64,000 bases of DNA from Candidatus Chlorobium masyuteum (GCF_011601315.1 NZ_JAAORA010000003.1:1-64000); one strand, 5' to 3'. Counted from the first letter of the stretch, positions 16,171 to 25,671 are shown. Numbers and translations: made by a program. The notes: generated by a model not told the origin, from the letters alone.

Positions 16171-17949
16171 TTAGAGCGCTCTGGCACTCTGTATGATCTC
16201 CGATATCTTGTACTTCATATTGCCCGGCAGTGCGGTTTTTTCAACAAATCCTTTCTGCTGAAGCCACCAGGTTGTCTGGAACGCTTTGGTTGTCGGTTGA
16301 CCGGTATACTGTTCAATGACCCGTTTACCGGAAAATCCGATATTTCCGGCATTGTGTTCAAAGAGTTTGATGCCCCTTGATCCAATACCGATGGCAACCC
16401 CTCCAAGCGTCGGGTCGGTAATAATGGTAATAACCGGCAGCCCGGCTCGTTCAACGCTTGAGATGGCAACATGGAGTTTGGGAAGACCAACCATGGAAGA
16501 GCACCCTTCATGCATTCTTGCTCCGCCTCCTGTAGCCTGAATGACCAGCGGCACACCCCGTTTAATGGCTATCTTGCTCGCCCTCCAGACTTTCTCTGCG
16601 GTAGACATACAGAACGAGCCGCCGAGGAAGTTGAAGTTGGTTGCGCAAAAGACAACCGGTTCGCCCTGAATGGTTGCATTGCCGGTAATGAGCGATGATG
16701 CCGCGCCGGTTTTCTGCTGCGCCTCCGTGATTTTTTTCCGGTAGTCAGGGAAGTCAAGAATATCCTTGTCAACAATATAGCGGGTCTCAGGATGCTCCGT
16801 GAAAGAGCCTTCGTCAAGCACAAGATCGATATAGTCATGCGCAGTAAGGCGCACATAGCGGTGCCCGCAGGTTTCGCAGACAAAATTATCGGCAAAGAGT
16901 TTCGAATAGAGTACGGGGTCGAGAATTGTTCTGCCGGTGGAGTCCCTGCAATGTTTGTGGCGTGCAACAAACAGAATCCTTTGGGGTTTCTGGATGAAGA
17001 ATGATACCGGTTTTTCAAAAGCGACGATCTCCTCTTCGGAAATGGTATCCCACTTTCCGATCTTTTCCCATCGCTCCATTCTTTTTGCAAAGATCCCGGA
17101 GGCGGGTATCTGACTGAGCTTGTCGACCCATTTCGTCATGGCGCCCTTGAATGACTGAAGGGCGGATTTCGGGAAGTGGTGTGCCGGTCCTTCATGCTCG
17201 ATGATGATGTCATCGATAATGCCGTTTTGCAGGGCATCTTTTGCTGTTATCCTCGATATCGAGGCAGCAAAACCGGCCTTCTCCCTGGTGCGGAAGAGAA
17301 TCGATGAGCAGGCTTCCGGTGAGATGACCATATAGGTTGAGTACTCCATGGCCAGGACGGCATCGCATCCGGTCAGTGCAATAGCGCCCCCGCTGCATCC
17401 CCGGTTTATGATAACCGAGAGCGTCGGGACTTTTGCTTCACCGAGCGCCTGCATGCATCGTCCGATTTTCCATGCTATGCCTCCCGCTTCGGACTGTTCG
17501 GTTGGATCGGCACCGGCAGTATCAATAACGGTAATAATGATGCGGTTCTCCTGTTCAGCAAGCGCGATAGCCTGAATGGCTTTTTCAAATGCAGCCGGAG
17601 TTGGCATTCCCTGGTTCCATTTGGCGATCTCTTCCGGATTTTTCATAAGCCGGAGCATCTGCGAAAAATCGGATGTCGGCCCGGACTGCTGGCCGATAAG
17701 CATCACCGGCCACCATGCGTTCTGCCCATTGCGAAGCACAGCACGGTGAGTCTGGATAATGCAGCTGCCGTGCAGATCATTCTGCAGACACTCTTCAGCT
17801 TCATCAAATACGGTCAGATAATCAAGGTGCTTGGGGCGCTCGGGGTGGAAGGAGAGTTGATACTTTTCGTATTCTGTCAGTTGTTCAATACTCTCGTGGG
17901 AGTAGTTGAATCCCTCTTTTTTCTCGAAAGGCAGATAAAAATGTTTCAC
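16171..17949 (-). CDS. Fused acyl-CoA carboxylase carboxyltransferase (AccA-like then AccD-like)
   Basis: 592 residues from a GTG start. Residues ~80-255 resemble AccA: SQMLRLMKNPEEIAKWNQGMP, ITVIDTAGADPTEQSEAGGIAW, SVIINRGCSGGAIALTGCDAVLAMEYSTYMVISPEACSSILF. Residues ~330-590 resemble AccD: a zinc knuckle (His331/Cys334 and Cys358/Cys361), LVLDEGSFTEH, VIQATGGGARMHEGCSSMVGLPKL, TDPTLGGVAIGIGSRGIKLFEHNAGNIGFSGKRVIEQ. The alpha-beta order is the reverse of PccB-type fusions. Between the epimerase and mutase genes, it most likely carboxylates propionyl-CoA; acetyl-CoA remains possible. No biotin carboxylase or BCCP gene is in the window. Confidence 0.85.
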   Translation of the reverse strand: MKHFYLPFEKKEGFNYSHESIEQLTEYEKYQLSFHPERPKHLDYLTVFDEAEECLQNDLHGSCIIQTHRAVLRNGQNAWWPVMLIGQQSGPTSDFSQMLRLMKNPEEIAKWNQGMPTPAAFEKAIQAIALAEQENRIIITVIDTAGADPTEQSEAGGIAWKIGRCMQALGEAKVPTLSVIINRGCSGGAIALTGCDAVLAMEYSTYMVISPEACSSILFRTREKAGFAASISRITAKDALQNGIIDDIIIEHEGPAHHFPKSALQSFKGAMTKWVDKLSQIPASGIFAKRMERWEKIGKWDTISEEEIVAFEKPVSFFIQKPQRILFVARHKHCRDSTGRTILDPVLYSKLFADNFVCETCGHRYVRLTAHDYIDLVLDEGSFTEHPETRYIVDKDILDFPDYRKKITEAQQKTGAASSLITGNATIQGEPVVFCATNFNFLGGSFCMSTAEKVWRASKIAIKRGVPLVIQATGGGARMHEGCSSMVGLPKLHVAISSVERAGLPVITIITDPTLGGVAIGIGSRGIKLFEHNAGNIGFSGKRVIEQYTGQPTTKAFQTTWWLQQKGFVEKTALPGNMKYKISEIIQSARAL

Positions 17950-17977
17950 TGGGTACTATCGGCTTTATCGCAATTAT

Positions 17978-18385
17978 TTAGTGACCTTTCTCGGCAAATT
18001 CAAGCAGAACACGATTTGTCTCCTTTGGATGCAGAAAGAGGATTTTTTTTCCACCGGCACCCTCTTTCGGCTCCGAGAGCGGAGTAATATTAACGGTTTT
18101 AAGTCGTTCACTCTCCTTTACGATATCATCGGTTGCAAGTGCGATATGGTGCAGCCCGTCACCGTTTTTCAGCAGAAATTTAGCAATGGCACCCTCGCTG
18201 TTCATCGGTTCGAGCAGCTCGATTTTACTTTCGCCGACAGGTATAAATGCCACCCTGACGTTTTCGGAGGGTACCTCCTCAATGGTGACACTCTTCGGGT
18301 CACACCCGAGAACGTTCAGGAACGTTTCGAGTGAGACCTCAAGATTTTGAACGGCGATGGCAATGTGGTCGATCTTTTTGATCAT
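17978..18385 (-). CDS. mce: Methylmalonyl-CoA epimerase
   Basis: 135 residues of the VOC/glyoxalase fold. Interconverts (S)- and (R)-methylmalonyl-CoA. Metal-site landmarks are KIDHIAIAVQNLE (His near residue 7), KIELLEPMNSEGAIAKFL, GDGLHHIALATDDI (His pair) and NRVLLEFAEK (C-terminal Glu). Its start overlaps the stop of the upstream synthetase gene by 4 nt, and it is followed after 28 nt by the carboxyltransferase. Confidence 0.93.
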   Translation of the reverse strand: MIKKIDHIAIAVQNLEVSLETFLNVLGCDPKSVTIEEVPSENVRVAFIPVGESKIELLEPMNSEGAIAKFLLKNGDGLHHIALATDDIVKESERLKTVNITPLSEPKEGAGGKKILFLHPKETNRVLLEFAEKGH

Positions 18386-20304
18386 GCGTCCATGGTAACC
18401 GGTTTGCTGTTTACGGCGTAACCTATTGTCTGTAGTCCGACCCTGATCTCATCAAGAATGACCGGATCGTCAATGGTTGCCGGCATGGTGTACTCCTCGC
18501 TGTTGGCAATTTTGCGCATGGTGCTGCGAAGAATCTTGCCGGAGCGGGTTTTCGGGAGCCGGTTGACGATAATGGCACTCTTGAACGAGGCGACAGGTCC
18601 GATATTCTCCCTCACATATTCAATAACGTGCTTGATGATCTGGTTGTGCGGGGTATCGACATTGAGTTTCAGTACCAGGAAGCCGAGCGGTACCTGTCCT
18701 TTCAGATCGTCATGAACGCCGATAACCGCGCTCTCCGCAACATCCGGATGCTCGCACAGTGCCCCTTCAATGGCACCGGTAGAGAGCCTGTGGCCGGCAA
18801 CATTGATGACATCATCCGTGCGCGACATGATATGAATGTAGCCGTCTTCATCAATAAATCCGGCATCACTGGTCTGATAGAAGCCGGGGAACTCCTTCAT
18901 ATAGGTTTCCACAAACCGGTTGTCCGCTTTCCAGAGCGTCAGCATGGTGCCGGGAGGAAGCGGGAGCTTGATGACGATATCTCCCATCTGTCCGGGCTGA
19001 AGCTGTTCAAGATCGGCGTTGACCACCTGAACGTTGTAGCCGGGCACCGCTCTTGAAGCCGAGCCGTACTTTATCGGGCCGGGTTCAATTCCCTGGCAGT
19101 TGGCGGCAATGGCCCAGCCGGTCTCTGTCTGCCACCAGTGGTCAATAACCGGAACCTGCAGCATTTTTTCAGCCCATTTGACGGTATCGGGATCAGCCCG
19201 TTCTCCGGCCAGGAAGAGGGCCCGGAAGTTCGAAAGATCATAGTTCTTGATATAGTGACCGTTCGGATCCTCTTTTTTTATAGCCCGGAATGCTGTCGGG
19301 GCGGTAAAGAGCACCGAAACGTTGTGTTCACTGATGATTCTCCAGAAGGTGCCGGGATCGGGAGTGCCGACCGGTTTGCCTTCAAAGATGAGTGAGGTGC
19401 AGCCCTGAAGGAGGGGAGCGTAGACAATATAGGAGTGACCTACAACCCATCCCACATCACTTGCGGCCCAGAACACTTCGCCGGGTTCTACGTTATAGAC
19501 ATTTTTCCTTGACCACTGCAGGGCAACCATATGGCCGCCGTGATCGCGAACAATGCCCTTCGGCTGGCCGGTGGTTCCTGAGGTATAGAGAATGTAGAGG
19601 GGATCGGAAGATTCAACGGGTACACACTGTGCAGGTTCTGCGCCGAGAAGGGACTGGTTCCAGGTAAGGTCGCGCTCTTCATTCAGTTCGGCTTTTAACT
19701 GATCACGCTGTTTGATGATACAGATTTCAGGCTTGAAGTGGGCCAGTTCAATGGCAAAGTCGAGCAGCCGTTTGTAGTCAATGATCTTGTTATGTTCGAT
19801 ACCGCATGATGCTGAAATGATCACCTTTGGTTTGCAGTCATCTATTCTGATTGCCAGTTCGTGGGATGCGAATCCGCCGAACACCACGGAGTGGATAGCG
19901 CCGATTCTTGCACAGGCAAGCATGGCAACCACAGCTTCCGGGATCATGGGCATGTAGATGATAACACGGTCACCCTTGCGCACACCTCTTGATTGCAGGG
20001 CGCCGGCAAAGAGTGCTACGATATCGCGAAATTCGCGGAAGGAGTACCTTGTTTTAGTACCGGTAACCGGACTGTCGTAGATAATTGCGGTCTGGTTTCC
20101 TCTGCCTTCATCAACGTGCCGGTCAAGTGCATTGTAACAGGTATTGGTAATGCCGCCCGAAAACCAGCGATAAAATGGAGGATTGGTATCGTCGAGCACC
20201 TTGTTCCATTTTTTGTACCAGTGAAGCTTTTCTGCAGCTTCGCCCCAGAAGATTTCCGGCTCCTGAATGGATTTTTGATAAACGGTATTGAATGAGTGCA
20301 GCAT
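18382..20304 (-). CDS. prpE: Propionyl-CoA synthetase (PrpE-type acyl-CoA synthetase)
   Basis: 640 residues, ANL adenylate-forming family. The N-terminus NPPFYRWFSGGITNTCYNALDRHV is closer to PrpE than to acetyl-CoA synthetase. Core motifs: YILYTSGTTGQPKGIVRDHGG (P-loop), VIDHWWQTETGWAI, YQTSDAGFIDEDGYIHIMSRTDDVINVAGHRLS, and the acetylatable lysine in PKTRSGKILRSTMRKI. Converts propionate, ATP and CoA to propionyl-CoA. It is the first gene of the minus-strand cluster running through epimerase, carboxyltransferase, mutA, mutB and meaB, so its role in propionate use is well supported. Acetate may be a second substrate. Confidence 0.88.
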   Translation of the reverse strand: MLHSFNTVYQKSIQEPEIFWGEAAEKLHWYKKWNKVLDDTNPPFYRWFSGGITNTCYNALDRHVDEGRGNQTAIIYDSPVTGTKTRYSFREFRDIVALFAGALQSRGVRKGDRVIIYMPMIPEAVVAMLACARIGAIHSVVFGGFASHELAIRIDDCKPKVIISASCGIEHNKIIDYKRLLDFAIELAHFKPEICIIKQRDQLKAELNEERDLTWNQSLLGAEPAQCVPVESSDPLYILYTSGTTGQPKGIVRDHGGHMVALQWSRKNVYNVEPGEVFWAASDVGWVVGHSYIVYAPLLQGCTSLIFEGKPVGTPDPGTFWRIISEHNVSVLFTAPTAFRAIKKEDPNGHYIKNYDLSNFRALFLAGERADPDTVKWAEKMLQVPVIDHWWQTETGWAIAANCQGIEPGPIKYGSASRAVPGYNVQVVNADLEQLQPGQMGDIVIKLPLPPGTMLTLWKADNRFVETYMKEFPGFYQTSDAGFIDEDGYIHIMSRTDDVINVAGHRLSTGAIEGALCEHPDVAESAVIGVHDDLKGQVPLGFLVLKLNVDTPHNQIIKHVIEYVRENIGPVASFKSAIIVNRLPKTRSGKILRSTMRKIANSEEYTMPATIDDPVILDEIRVGLQTIGYAVNSKPVTMDA

Positions 20305-20529
20305 ACGAGTGATCCCTTGTTAAAAAAAAAGTGTTAATAAAATAAGGGAGGACGGATCAGCAAGAACAGCGGAAAGGGTGGTGTTGAAGCGGAGTGGCAT
20401 TGATTTTCGCTCGGCTGTTATTTGCACGGCAATTTTGTAAAACTCAATGTTAACAAAAAATACACTTCAGAGCAATGAACAATTGTTCCATCCGCCAGCT
20501 GCCGGATTTTCAACACTGAAGGCCGCGGC

Positions 20530-21315
20530 TCAATCAAGGGGCTTCAACTGCCTGAACAAGGTGAAAAACTCTTCGATGGAGAGCGCTTCTGCCCGAAGTT
20601 TAAGGGTAGAGCTCTCAACAGCATCAAGATTGTAGGACTCTTTGAGATTGTTCAGCAGCGTTTTGCGCCGCTGATGAAACGCTGTGCGGACAAACCGGCG
20701 GAACCCATCACTCTCTTCAACAGGGCTCTCCTGTTTGGGTTTCATGCTGATGACGGCACTGTCCACTCCCGGTTGCGGGCGAAAGACCTTGCGGCCTACC
20801 TTGAAGAGATAGCTGACATCGCAGAATGCCTGCATCTGCACCGCAAGAATGCCATAATCTTTGGTGGATGGACGGGCAACAATTCGCATGGCGACCTCAT
20901 GCTGCATCATGAGCGTTGCTGAAATGAAGCTCCGGCGGTGCTCCAGAAGCCTGAAAAGAATCGGGCTTGTAATCGAGTAGGGTATGTTGCCGAGAACCCT
21001 GAGCGGCTTTTCTTCGGCAAGAAGTTCAAGGTCGGTTTCCAGAAAATCGGCTTCAAGCACCTTGAGTCCGGGGTATTCACTCCTGATAAATGCGGCAAGC
21101 TTCGGATCTTTTTCAACTACCGTAAACGTCGGACAGATCGCTATGATCTCCCTGGTCAGGGCGCCGAACCCCGGACCGATCTCCAGAATATTGTCATCAG
21201 CAGCGGCACCGGATGAGGCAACAATTTTTCTTGTGATATTGCGGTCGGTTAAAAAGTTTTGACCTAATTTTTTTTTCGCCGCGATTTCAGTATGCTTATA
21301 TTCAACTTTTATCAT
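20530..21315 (-). CDS. ksgA: 16S rRNA dimethyladenosine transferase KsgA/RsmA
   Basis: 261 residues. Dimethylates two adjacent adenines near the 3' end of 16S rRNA (A1518/A1519 in E. coli) during small-subunit assembly. Motifs: [13 protein letters not shown] at the N-terminus, SAM-binding [30 protein letters not shown], and the catalytic [14 protein letters not shown]. The C-terminal helical domain ([15 protein letters not shown]) contacts rRNA. Divergent from the transketolase C-half gene, with 71 bp between them. Confidence 0.95.
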   Translation of the reverse strand: MIKVEYKHTEIAAKKKLGQNFLTDRNITRKIVASSGAAADDNILEIGPGFGALTREIIAICPTFTVVEKDPKLAAFIRSEYPGLKVLEADFLETDLELLAEEKPLRVLGNIPYSITSPILFRLLEHRRSFISATLMMQHEVAMRIVARPSTKDYGILAVQMQAFCDVSYLFKVGRKVFRPQPGVDSAVISMKPKQESPVEESDGFRRFVRTAFHQRRKTLLNNLKESYNLDAVESSTLKLRAEALSIEEFFTLFRQLKPLD

Positions 21316-21386
21316 TGAGTCCGGAATTCTTTATGTGCCATGGCCGGGCGGAACTGCTTTTTTTAATTTAAGTTATTCTTGAAGTA

Positions 21387-22370
21387 ATGGAAGAAAATAA
21401 CATCGGGACCGCGGCAGTACAATATGTTTCGCGCGGCAACAAGGCTACCCGTACCGGGTTCGGAGATGCTCTCCTGCAGGCCGGCAGGGAAAACAGTGAT
21501 GTCGTGGCACTTTGCGCTGATCTTACCGGATCACTGAACATGAATTTGTTTCGTGATGCATTTCCCGATCGTTTTATCCAGACAGGTATAGCCGAAGCCA
21601 ACATGGTTTCCATGGCAGCAGGACTCGCTACAACCGGAAAAATTCCGGTCGCGGCCAGTTTTGCCGTCTTTGCCACCGGACGGGTCTACGATCAGATCCG
21701 CCAGTCGCTCTGTTACTCAAATCTCAATGTCAAGATCTGTGCATCCCATGCCGGGCTCACCCTCGGTGAGGATGGTGCCACCCACCAGATCCTTGAAGAT
21801 ATCGGTCTTATGCGCGGTCTTCCGAGAATGACCGTGGTTGTTCCCTGTGATTACAGTGAAACCGTCAGGGCGACCCATGCCATCATCAAGCATGAGGGTC
21901 CGGTTTATCTGCGCTTCGGAAGGCCGAATGTTCCTGATTTTTCGCTTGACGAGGATGGTTTTGAAATCGGCAAGTCCATTGAACTTCACCCCGGCAAGGA
22001 TGTTACCGTTATTGCCTGCGGCATCATGGTATGGAAAGCGCTCGAAGCGGCACTGATTCTTGAAAAGGAGGGGGTTGGCGTCAGGGTTATCAACATGCAT
22101 ACCATCAAACCGATTGACACGCTTGCCATTGTTCGTGCAGCCAACGATACCGGAGCAATTGTTACGGCTGAAGAGCATCAGATCTATAACGGTCTTGGTG
22201 ATGCCGTAGCCAATGTCTGCGCCCGCAATATACCGGTACCGATTGAGATGGTTGGTGTGGAGGATCAGTTCGGTGAATCGGGAAAAGCCGATGAACTTCT
22301 TGAAAAATACAAGCTTACGACTGCTGATATTCTTGAAAAAATCTATCTGGCATTGCGCAGAAAGTGCTGA
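21387..22370 (+). CDS. Transketolase, C-terminal half (separate subunit)
   Basis: 327 residues covering the pyrimidine-binding and C-terminal transketolase domains: [29 protein letters not shown], the catalytic-Glu helix [51 protein letters not shown], and C-terminal [15 protein letters not shown]. The ThDP diphosphate domain is missing and is supplied by the gene at 40556-41467, about 18 kb away. The pair would act in the pentose phosphate network. A 1-deoxyxylulose-5-phosphate synthase-like assignment is less likely because of the matching N-half gene. Confidence 0.88.
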   Translation: MEENNIGTAAVQYVSRGNKATRTGFGDALLQAGRENSDVVALCADLTGSLNMNLFRDAFPDRFIQTGIAEANMVSMAAGLATTGKIPVAASFAVFATGRVYDQIRQSLCYSNLNVKICASHAGLTLGEDGATHQILEDIGLMRGLPRMTVVVPCDYSETVRATHAIIKHEGPVYLRFGRPNVPDFSLDEDGFEIGKSIELHPGKDVTVIACGIMVWKALEAALILEKEGVGVRVINMHTIKPIDTLAIVRAANDTGAIVTAEEHQIYNGLGDAVANVCARNIPVPIEMVGVEDQFGESGKADELLEKYKLTTADILEKIYLALRRKC

Positions 22371-22379
22371 TTTCCCTGG

Positions 22380-22470
22380 GCTCAGGAGGAGCGTGATATT
22401 GGTAGCCCCCGACACAGAGATGCGGGGGGTGGAGAAAAATGTAATCTCCACCTGGCGGTGAGAGACCGCC
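22380..22470 (+). repeat. Structured repeat element, copy 1 (ybaB leader)
   Basis: Hairpin GCTC/GAGC (22380-22393), then GTGATATTGGTAG, then a C5G/CG5 hairpin (22406-22429), then two more perfect hairpins: GGTGGAGA with TCTCCACC (22428-22452) and GGCGGT with ACCGCC (22454-22470). The first 50 bases align with 25494-25545. It ends 39 nt before the ybaB start. I infer a transcribed structured element; its function is unknown. Confidence 0.6.
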
Positions 22471-22508
22471 CGCAATGAAATTTCTATAACGCACAGGAGA
22501 AAAAGAAG

Positions 22509-22844
22509 ATGGCAATGCCGAATTTTGGCGACATGATGAAGCAGATCCAGCAGGCTGGTGAAAAGATGCAGGATGTGCAGAAGCAGCTTGAAAAGATTGT
22601 TGCCCATGGCGAGGCAGGTGGAGGCATGGTCAGGGTCTCGGTGAGCGGCAAACAGAAACTGCTCTCACTGACTATTGATCCTGACATTATGGATGATGCC
22701 GAGATGGTTCAGGATCTGGTGCTCGCCGCCGTGAACAGCGGGCTTGACGAATCCGCAAGGCTGGCCCAGGAGGAGATCAGCAGGGCGACCGGGGGGATGA
22801 TCAATCCGGCCGACCTCCTGAAAAACATGAATCTCGGTAAATAA
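22509..22844 (+). CDS. ybaB: YbaB/EbfC nucleoid-associated protein
   Basis: 111 residues, preceded by CAGGAG. Small DNA-binding dimer, usually encoded with recR. The N-terminal helix ([39 protein letters not shown]) and the central strand [34 protein letters not shown] are diagnostic. The stop is 6 nt before recR, so the two are cotranscribed, the common ybaB-recR order. A structured repeat lies in its 5' leader. Confidence 0.93.
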   Translation: MAMPNFGDMMKQIQQAGEKMQDVQKQLEKIVAHGEAGGGMVRVSVSGKQKLLSLTIDPDIMDDAEMVQDLVLAAVNSGLDESARLAQEEISRATGGMINPADLLKNMNLGK

Positions 22845-22850
22845 CACCGC

Positions 22851-23465
22851 ATGCGCTACACTTCGGCGGCTATAGAAGCCCTGATTGAAGAGTTTGCCAA
22901 ATTGCCGGGTGTCGGACGCAAAACCGCCCAGCGTCTTGCCATGTATGTTCTGCATGAGCCGAGAGCCGGGGCGGAAAAACTTGCATCCGCACTGCTTGAT
23001 GTAAAAGACAAGGTTATCCGCTGTTCAGTCTGCCAGAATGTTACCGACAAGGAGAGTGATCCCTGTGCTGTATGCAGCAGCAGGGCACGCGACCGTTCGG
23101 TTATCTGCGTTGTTGAATCTCCGGTTGATATGCTCGCCTTTGAAAAAACGGGATTCTATAAAGGGCTCTATCATGTGCTGCATGGAGTCATTTCACCGCT
23201 TGACGGTATAGGGCCGGATGATATCAAGGTTCGCGAGCTGCTTGTCCGGTTTTCGGGTCAGGAGAGCGGAGAGGTCAAAGAGGTTGTTCTGGCTCTGAAT
23301 CCTACCATTGAAGGGGAAACAACATCACTCTATCTCAGCAAACTGCTCAAACCGCTCGGCGTGCAGGTGACCAAAATTGCACGGGGGATACCGGTCGGCG
23401 CAGAGCTTGAGTTTGTTGATGAAGCGACGCTTTCACGGGCAATGGAAGGGCGATCGGCTATGTAG
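22851..23465 (+). CDS. recR: Recombination mediator RecR
   Basis: 204 residues. Acts with RecF/RecO to load RecA at gaps. The N-terminal helix-hairpin-helix reads [20 protein letters not shown] with family variation, followed by the zinc finger [18 protein letters not shown] and the Toprim domain ([40 protein letters not shown]). The C-terminus has the Walker-B-like [28 protein letters not shown]. Starts 6 nt after ybaB. A GCCCG/CGGGC hairpin (23502-23531) lies between it and the desaturase gene. Confidence 0.95.
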   Translation: MRYTSAAIEALIEEFAKLPGVGRKTAQRLAMYVLHEPRAGAEKLASALLDVKDKVIRCSVCQNVTDKESDPCAVCSSRARDRSVICVVESPVDMLAFEKTGFYKGLYHVLHGVISPLDGIGPDDIKVRELLVRFSGQESGEVKEVVLALNPTIEGETTSLYLSKLLKPLGVQVTKIARGIPVGAELEFVDEATLSRAMEGRSAM

Positions 23466-23605
23466 TATTTCAAAGGGTCCCTCTGTCAACTGTTTTGAGA
23501 AGCCCGCAGAGAGACCGGACTCCCGACGGGCAGGGGACCAACGCAGTATTCAGGTTTTGAAAAAAGAGAGAGAGACGCCAAAATTTCGTATCAATTGGTG
23601 AATAC

Positions 23606-24994
23606 ATGAGTTCAGAAAAAAAGTCGGTACTGATTCTTGGCGGGGGCCTTGCCGGTCTTACTGCCGCCAAGCGGTTGACAGACAGAGGGTTTCAGGTCAG
23701 GGTTCTTGAAAAAAGGGGTATTTTCGGCGGCAAGGTATCAGCCTGGAAAGATGAGGAGGGAGACTGGATTGAATCAGGCACCCACTGTTTTTTTGGCGCC
23801 TATGATGTGCTCTACGACCTCCTTAAAGAGTTAAAAACCAATCACGCAGTCCTTTGGAAGGAGCATCAGCTCACCTATACGCTCAATGGTGGCGAGCGTT
23901 TCACCTTCAATACCTGGGACCTTCCGAGCCCGCTGCATCTGCTGCCTGCCATTGTGAAGAACGGCTACTTTTCATTCTCCGAGATGGCCGCTTTTTCCAG
24001 ATCGCTCATTCCGCTTGCCCTGCAGCGTGACAAATATGCGCCGACGCAGGATCACCTGACCTTTGCCGAGTGGGCAACCGCGAAGAAATTCGGCAACCGT
24101 CTCATGGAAAAGATGTTCCGCCCGATGGCGCTTGCCCTGAAATTCATTCCTCCCGAAGAGATATCAGCCAAGATCATCCTTGATGTTACCGAAACCTTCT
24201 ACCGCCTGCCGGACGCTTCCCGAATGGGATTTCTGAAAGGCTCACCGCAGGAGTATCTCCATCAGCCGCTTATGGACTACTCGGCGTCAAGAGGGGCGGT
24301 GTTCAAGCCGAACACTGCCGTAGAGGAGCTGCTCTATGAGGGAGGGGAGATCAAGGGTGTTCAGCTTAAAAACGGTGAAATCCTTACGGCAGACTACTAT
24401 CTTTGTGCCCTGCCGATCCATAACCTCCTGAAGGTGCTGCCCGACAGCCTGAAAAAAACGGAGCGCTTTTTCGGCGGTCTCGGTAATCTTGCAGGGGTGC
24501 CGGTGATCTCTGTCCAGATCTGGTATGATCGGGAAATTACCCCTGTCGATAATGTCCTTTTTTCACCCGACGGCGTTATTCCGGTTTACGCAAACCTTGC
24601 GCAAACAACTCCCGACTACCGAACCCTGAGAGGCAAGCCCTTCAGCGGCAAAACCCGGTTCGAATTCTGTGTTGCTCCGGCAAAAAACATGATGGGGATG
24701 ACCAAAGAGGAGATTATCCGCCAGGTCGATCTCTCGGTGCGAAACTGCTATCCTGAAACGTCAAGAGGGGCGACCATTCTGAAGTCCACTGTAGTGAAGA
24801 TTCCGCAATCGGTCTATGCGCCGACGCCGAACATGGAGCAGTTCCGTCCGACCCAGCAAACCCCGATCCGCAACCTCTTTCTTGCCGGCGGATTTTCGCA
24901 ACAGCTCTATTACGACTCGATGGGTGGGGCAGTCATGAGCGCCAACCTTGCCTCCGAAGGCATTATCAGCGCAGCTGGCTTGACGAAGGAGTAA
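23606..24994 (+). CDS. crtP: Carotene desaturase, plant/cyanobacterial type (probably phytoene desaturase)
   Basis: 462 residues, FAD-dependent amine-oxidase fold. The Rossmann motif is [30 protein letters not shown]. The following [26 protein letters not shown] is close to the plant-type phytoene desaturase signature (AWKDEDGDW), unlike the equivalent stretch in zeta-carotene desaturase. The C-terminal [30 protein letters not shown] is the flavin-binding end. Expected to introduce double bonds in phytoene on the way to chlorobactene- or isorenieratene-type carotenoids. CrtQ cannot be fully excluded. Confidence 0.78.
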   Translation: MSSEKKSVLILGGGLAGLTAAKRLTDRGFQVRVLEKRGIFGGKVSAWKDEEGDWIESGTHCFFGAYDVLYDLLKELKTNHAVLWKEHQLTYTLNGGERFTFNTWDLPSPLHLLPAIVKNGYFSFSEMAAFSRSLIPLALQRDKYAPTQDHLTFAEWATAKKFGNRLMEKMFRPMALALKFIPPEEISAKIILDVTETFYRLPDASRMGFLKGSPQEYLHQPLMDYSASRGAVFKPNTAVEELLYEGGEIKGVQLKNGEILTADYYLCALPIHNLLKVLPDSLKKTERFFGGLGNLAGVPVISVQIWYDREITPVDNVLFSPDGVIPVYANLAQTTPDYRTLRGKPFSGKTRFEFCVAPAKNMMGMTKEEIIRQVDLSVRNCYPETSRGATILKSTVVKIPQSVYAPTPNMEQFRPTQQTPIRNLFLAGGFSQQLYYDSMGGAVMSANLASEGIISAAGLTKE

Positions 24995-25041
24995 AGAGAA
25001 GTTTTGGGGCGTTTTTCATAGAACCGCCCCCGGTGATGTTT

Positions 25042-25281
25042 TCAATCAATCGTATTTGAGCAGTCAGAGATCTCTTTGTTCAATCCATCCTGAATTGATT
25101 CACGCATCCCTGGAATGGGGGCAAGATGCAGGGTTTCCGAAACAGCATTCCAGTCGCTCTCCGACAGGAGAACCGCATTGCCCAGTTTTCCTTTGATGAT
25201 GACCGGCTTATGCAAAGTTACGGCATCATCAACAAGTTTATAAAGCTTTGCCCGGGCGCTTGTTACGGATAGTGTGGTCAT
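25042..25281 (-). CDS. Phd/YefM-family antitoxin, without an adjacent toxin
   Basis: 79 residues. The start TTLSVTSARAKLYKLVDDAVTLHKPVIIKGK followed by NAVLLSESDWNAVSETLHL is the classic Phd/YefM DNA-binding domain; the C-terminal tail (MRESIQDGLNKEISDCS) is the usual toxin-binding segment. Only 47 bp separate its stop from the crtP stop, so the expected RelE or Doc toxin gene downstream is absent. It may be a solitary regulator or the remnant of a lost pair. Confidence 0.85.
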   Translation of the reverse strand: MTTLSVTSARAKLYKLVDDAVTLHKPVIIKGKLGNAVLLSESDWNAVSETLHLAPIPGMRESIQDGLNKEISDCSNTID

Positions 25282-25409
25282 AATTTTGTCTCCCTTACTG
25301 GTAACGTAAGAAAATCAGTCGTTATCCAGCAATTTGCATCATCTCTGTTTTAAATTTAGCTTTATTTTTAAACGGAAAATGGTATCTTCAGAATCCTGAT
25401 CCGAATCAG

Positions 25410-25482
25410 GCCCTTGTAGCTCAGTGGATAGAGTAGTAGTTTCCGAAACTATTGGTCGGCAGTTCGAATCTGCCCAAGGGCA
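25410..25482 (+). tRNA. tRNA-Arg (anticodon CCG)
   Basis: Complete cloverleaf. Acceptor arms GCCCTTG and CAAGGGC, D arm GCTCAGTGGATAGAG, anticodon stem GTAGT/ACTAT around loop TTCCGAA (anticodon CCG, reading CGG), and T arm GGCAGTTCGAATCTGCC. Discriminator A; CCA is not encoded. Confidence 0.93.
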
Positions 25483-25493
25483 CAGGGATTTAA

Positions 25494-25580
25494 GCTCCAG
25501 AGGAGCGACAATATTGGTAGACCCCGACGCAGTCGGTGGGGACGGAAGGAAAAAACGCGAAACAATTCAATCGCGGTAAA
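25494..25580 (+). repeat. Structured repeat element, copy 2 (between two tRNA genes)
   Basis: Hairpin GCTCC-AGA-GGAGC (25494-25506), the shared linker ATATTGGTAG (25511-25520), hairpin CCCCGAC/GTCGG-GGGG (25522-25541), and CGCG/CGCG further on (25556-25575). It aligns with 22380-22431. Here it separates tRNA-Arg from tRNA-Pro, so it is likely transcribed with them. Confidence 0.6.
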
Positions 25581-25591
25581 ATTACATATTT

Positions 25592-25664
25592 CGGGGTGTG
25601 GCTCAGTTGGTAGAGTGCTGCGTTCGGGACGCAGAGGTCGTGGGTTCGAATCCCGCCACCCCGA
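25592..25664 (+). tRNA. tRNA-Pro (anticodon CGG)
   Basis: Acceptor arms CGGGGTG and CACCCCG, D arm GCTCAGTTGGTAGAGT, anticodon stem CTGCG/CGCAG with loop TTCGGGA (anticodon CGG, reading CCG), T arm GTGGGTTCGAATCCCGC. Discriminator A; CCA not encoded. Followed directly by a rho-independent terminator. Confidence 0.93.
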
Positions 25665-25671
25665 CACCAGA

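Noticed and set aside
23502-23531. GCCCG/CGGGC hairpin before crtP as a regulatory RNA
   Set aside because: The stem is only 5 bp with a long loop and no T run; it is too weak to call.
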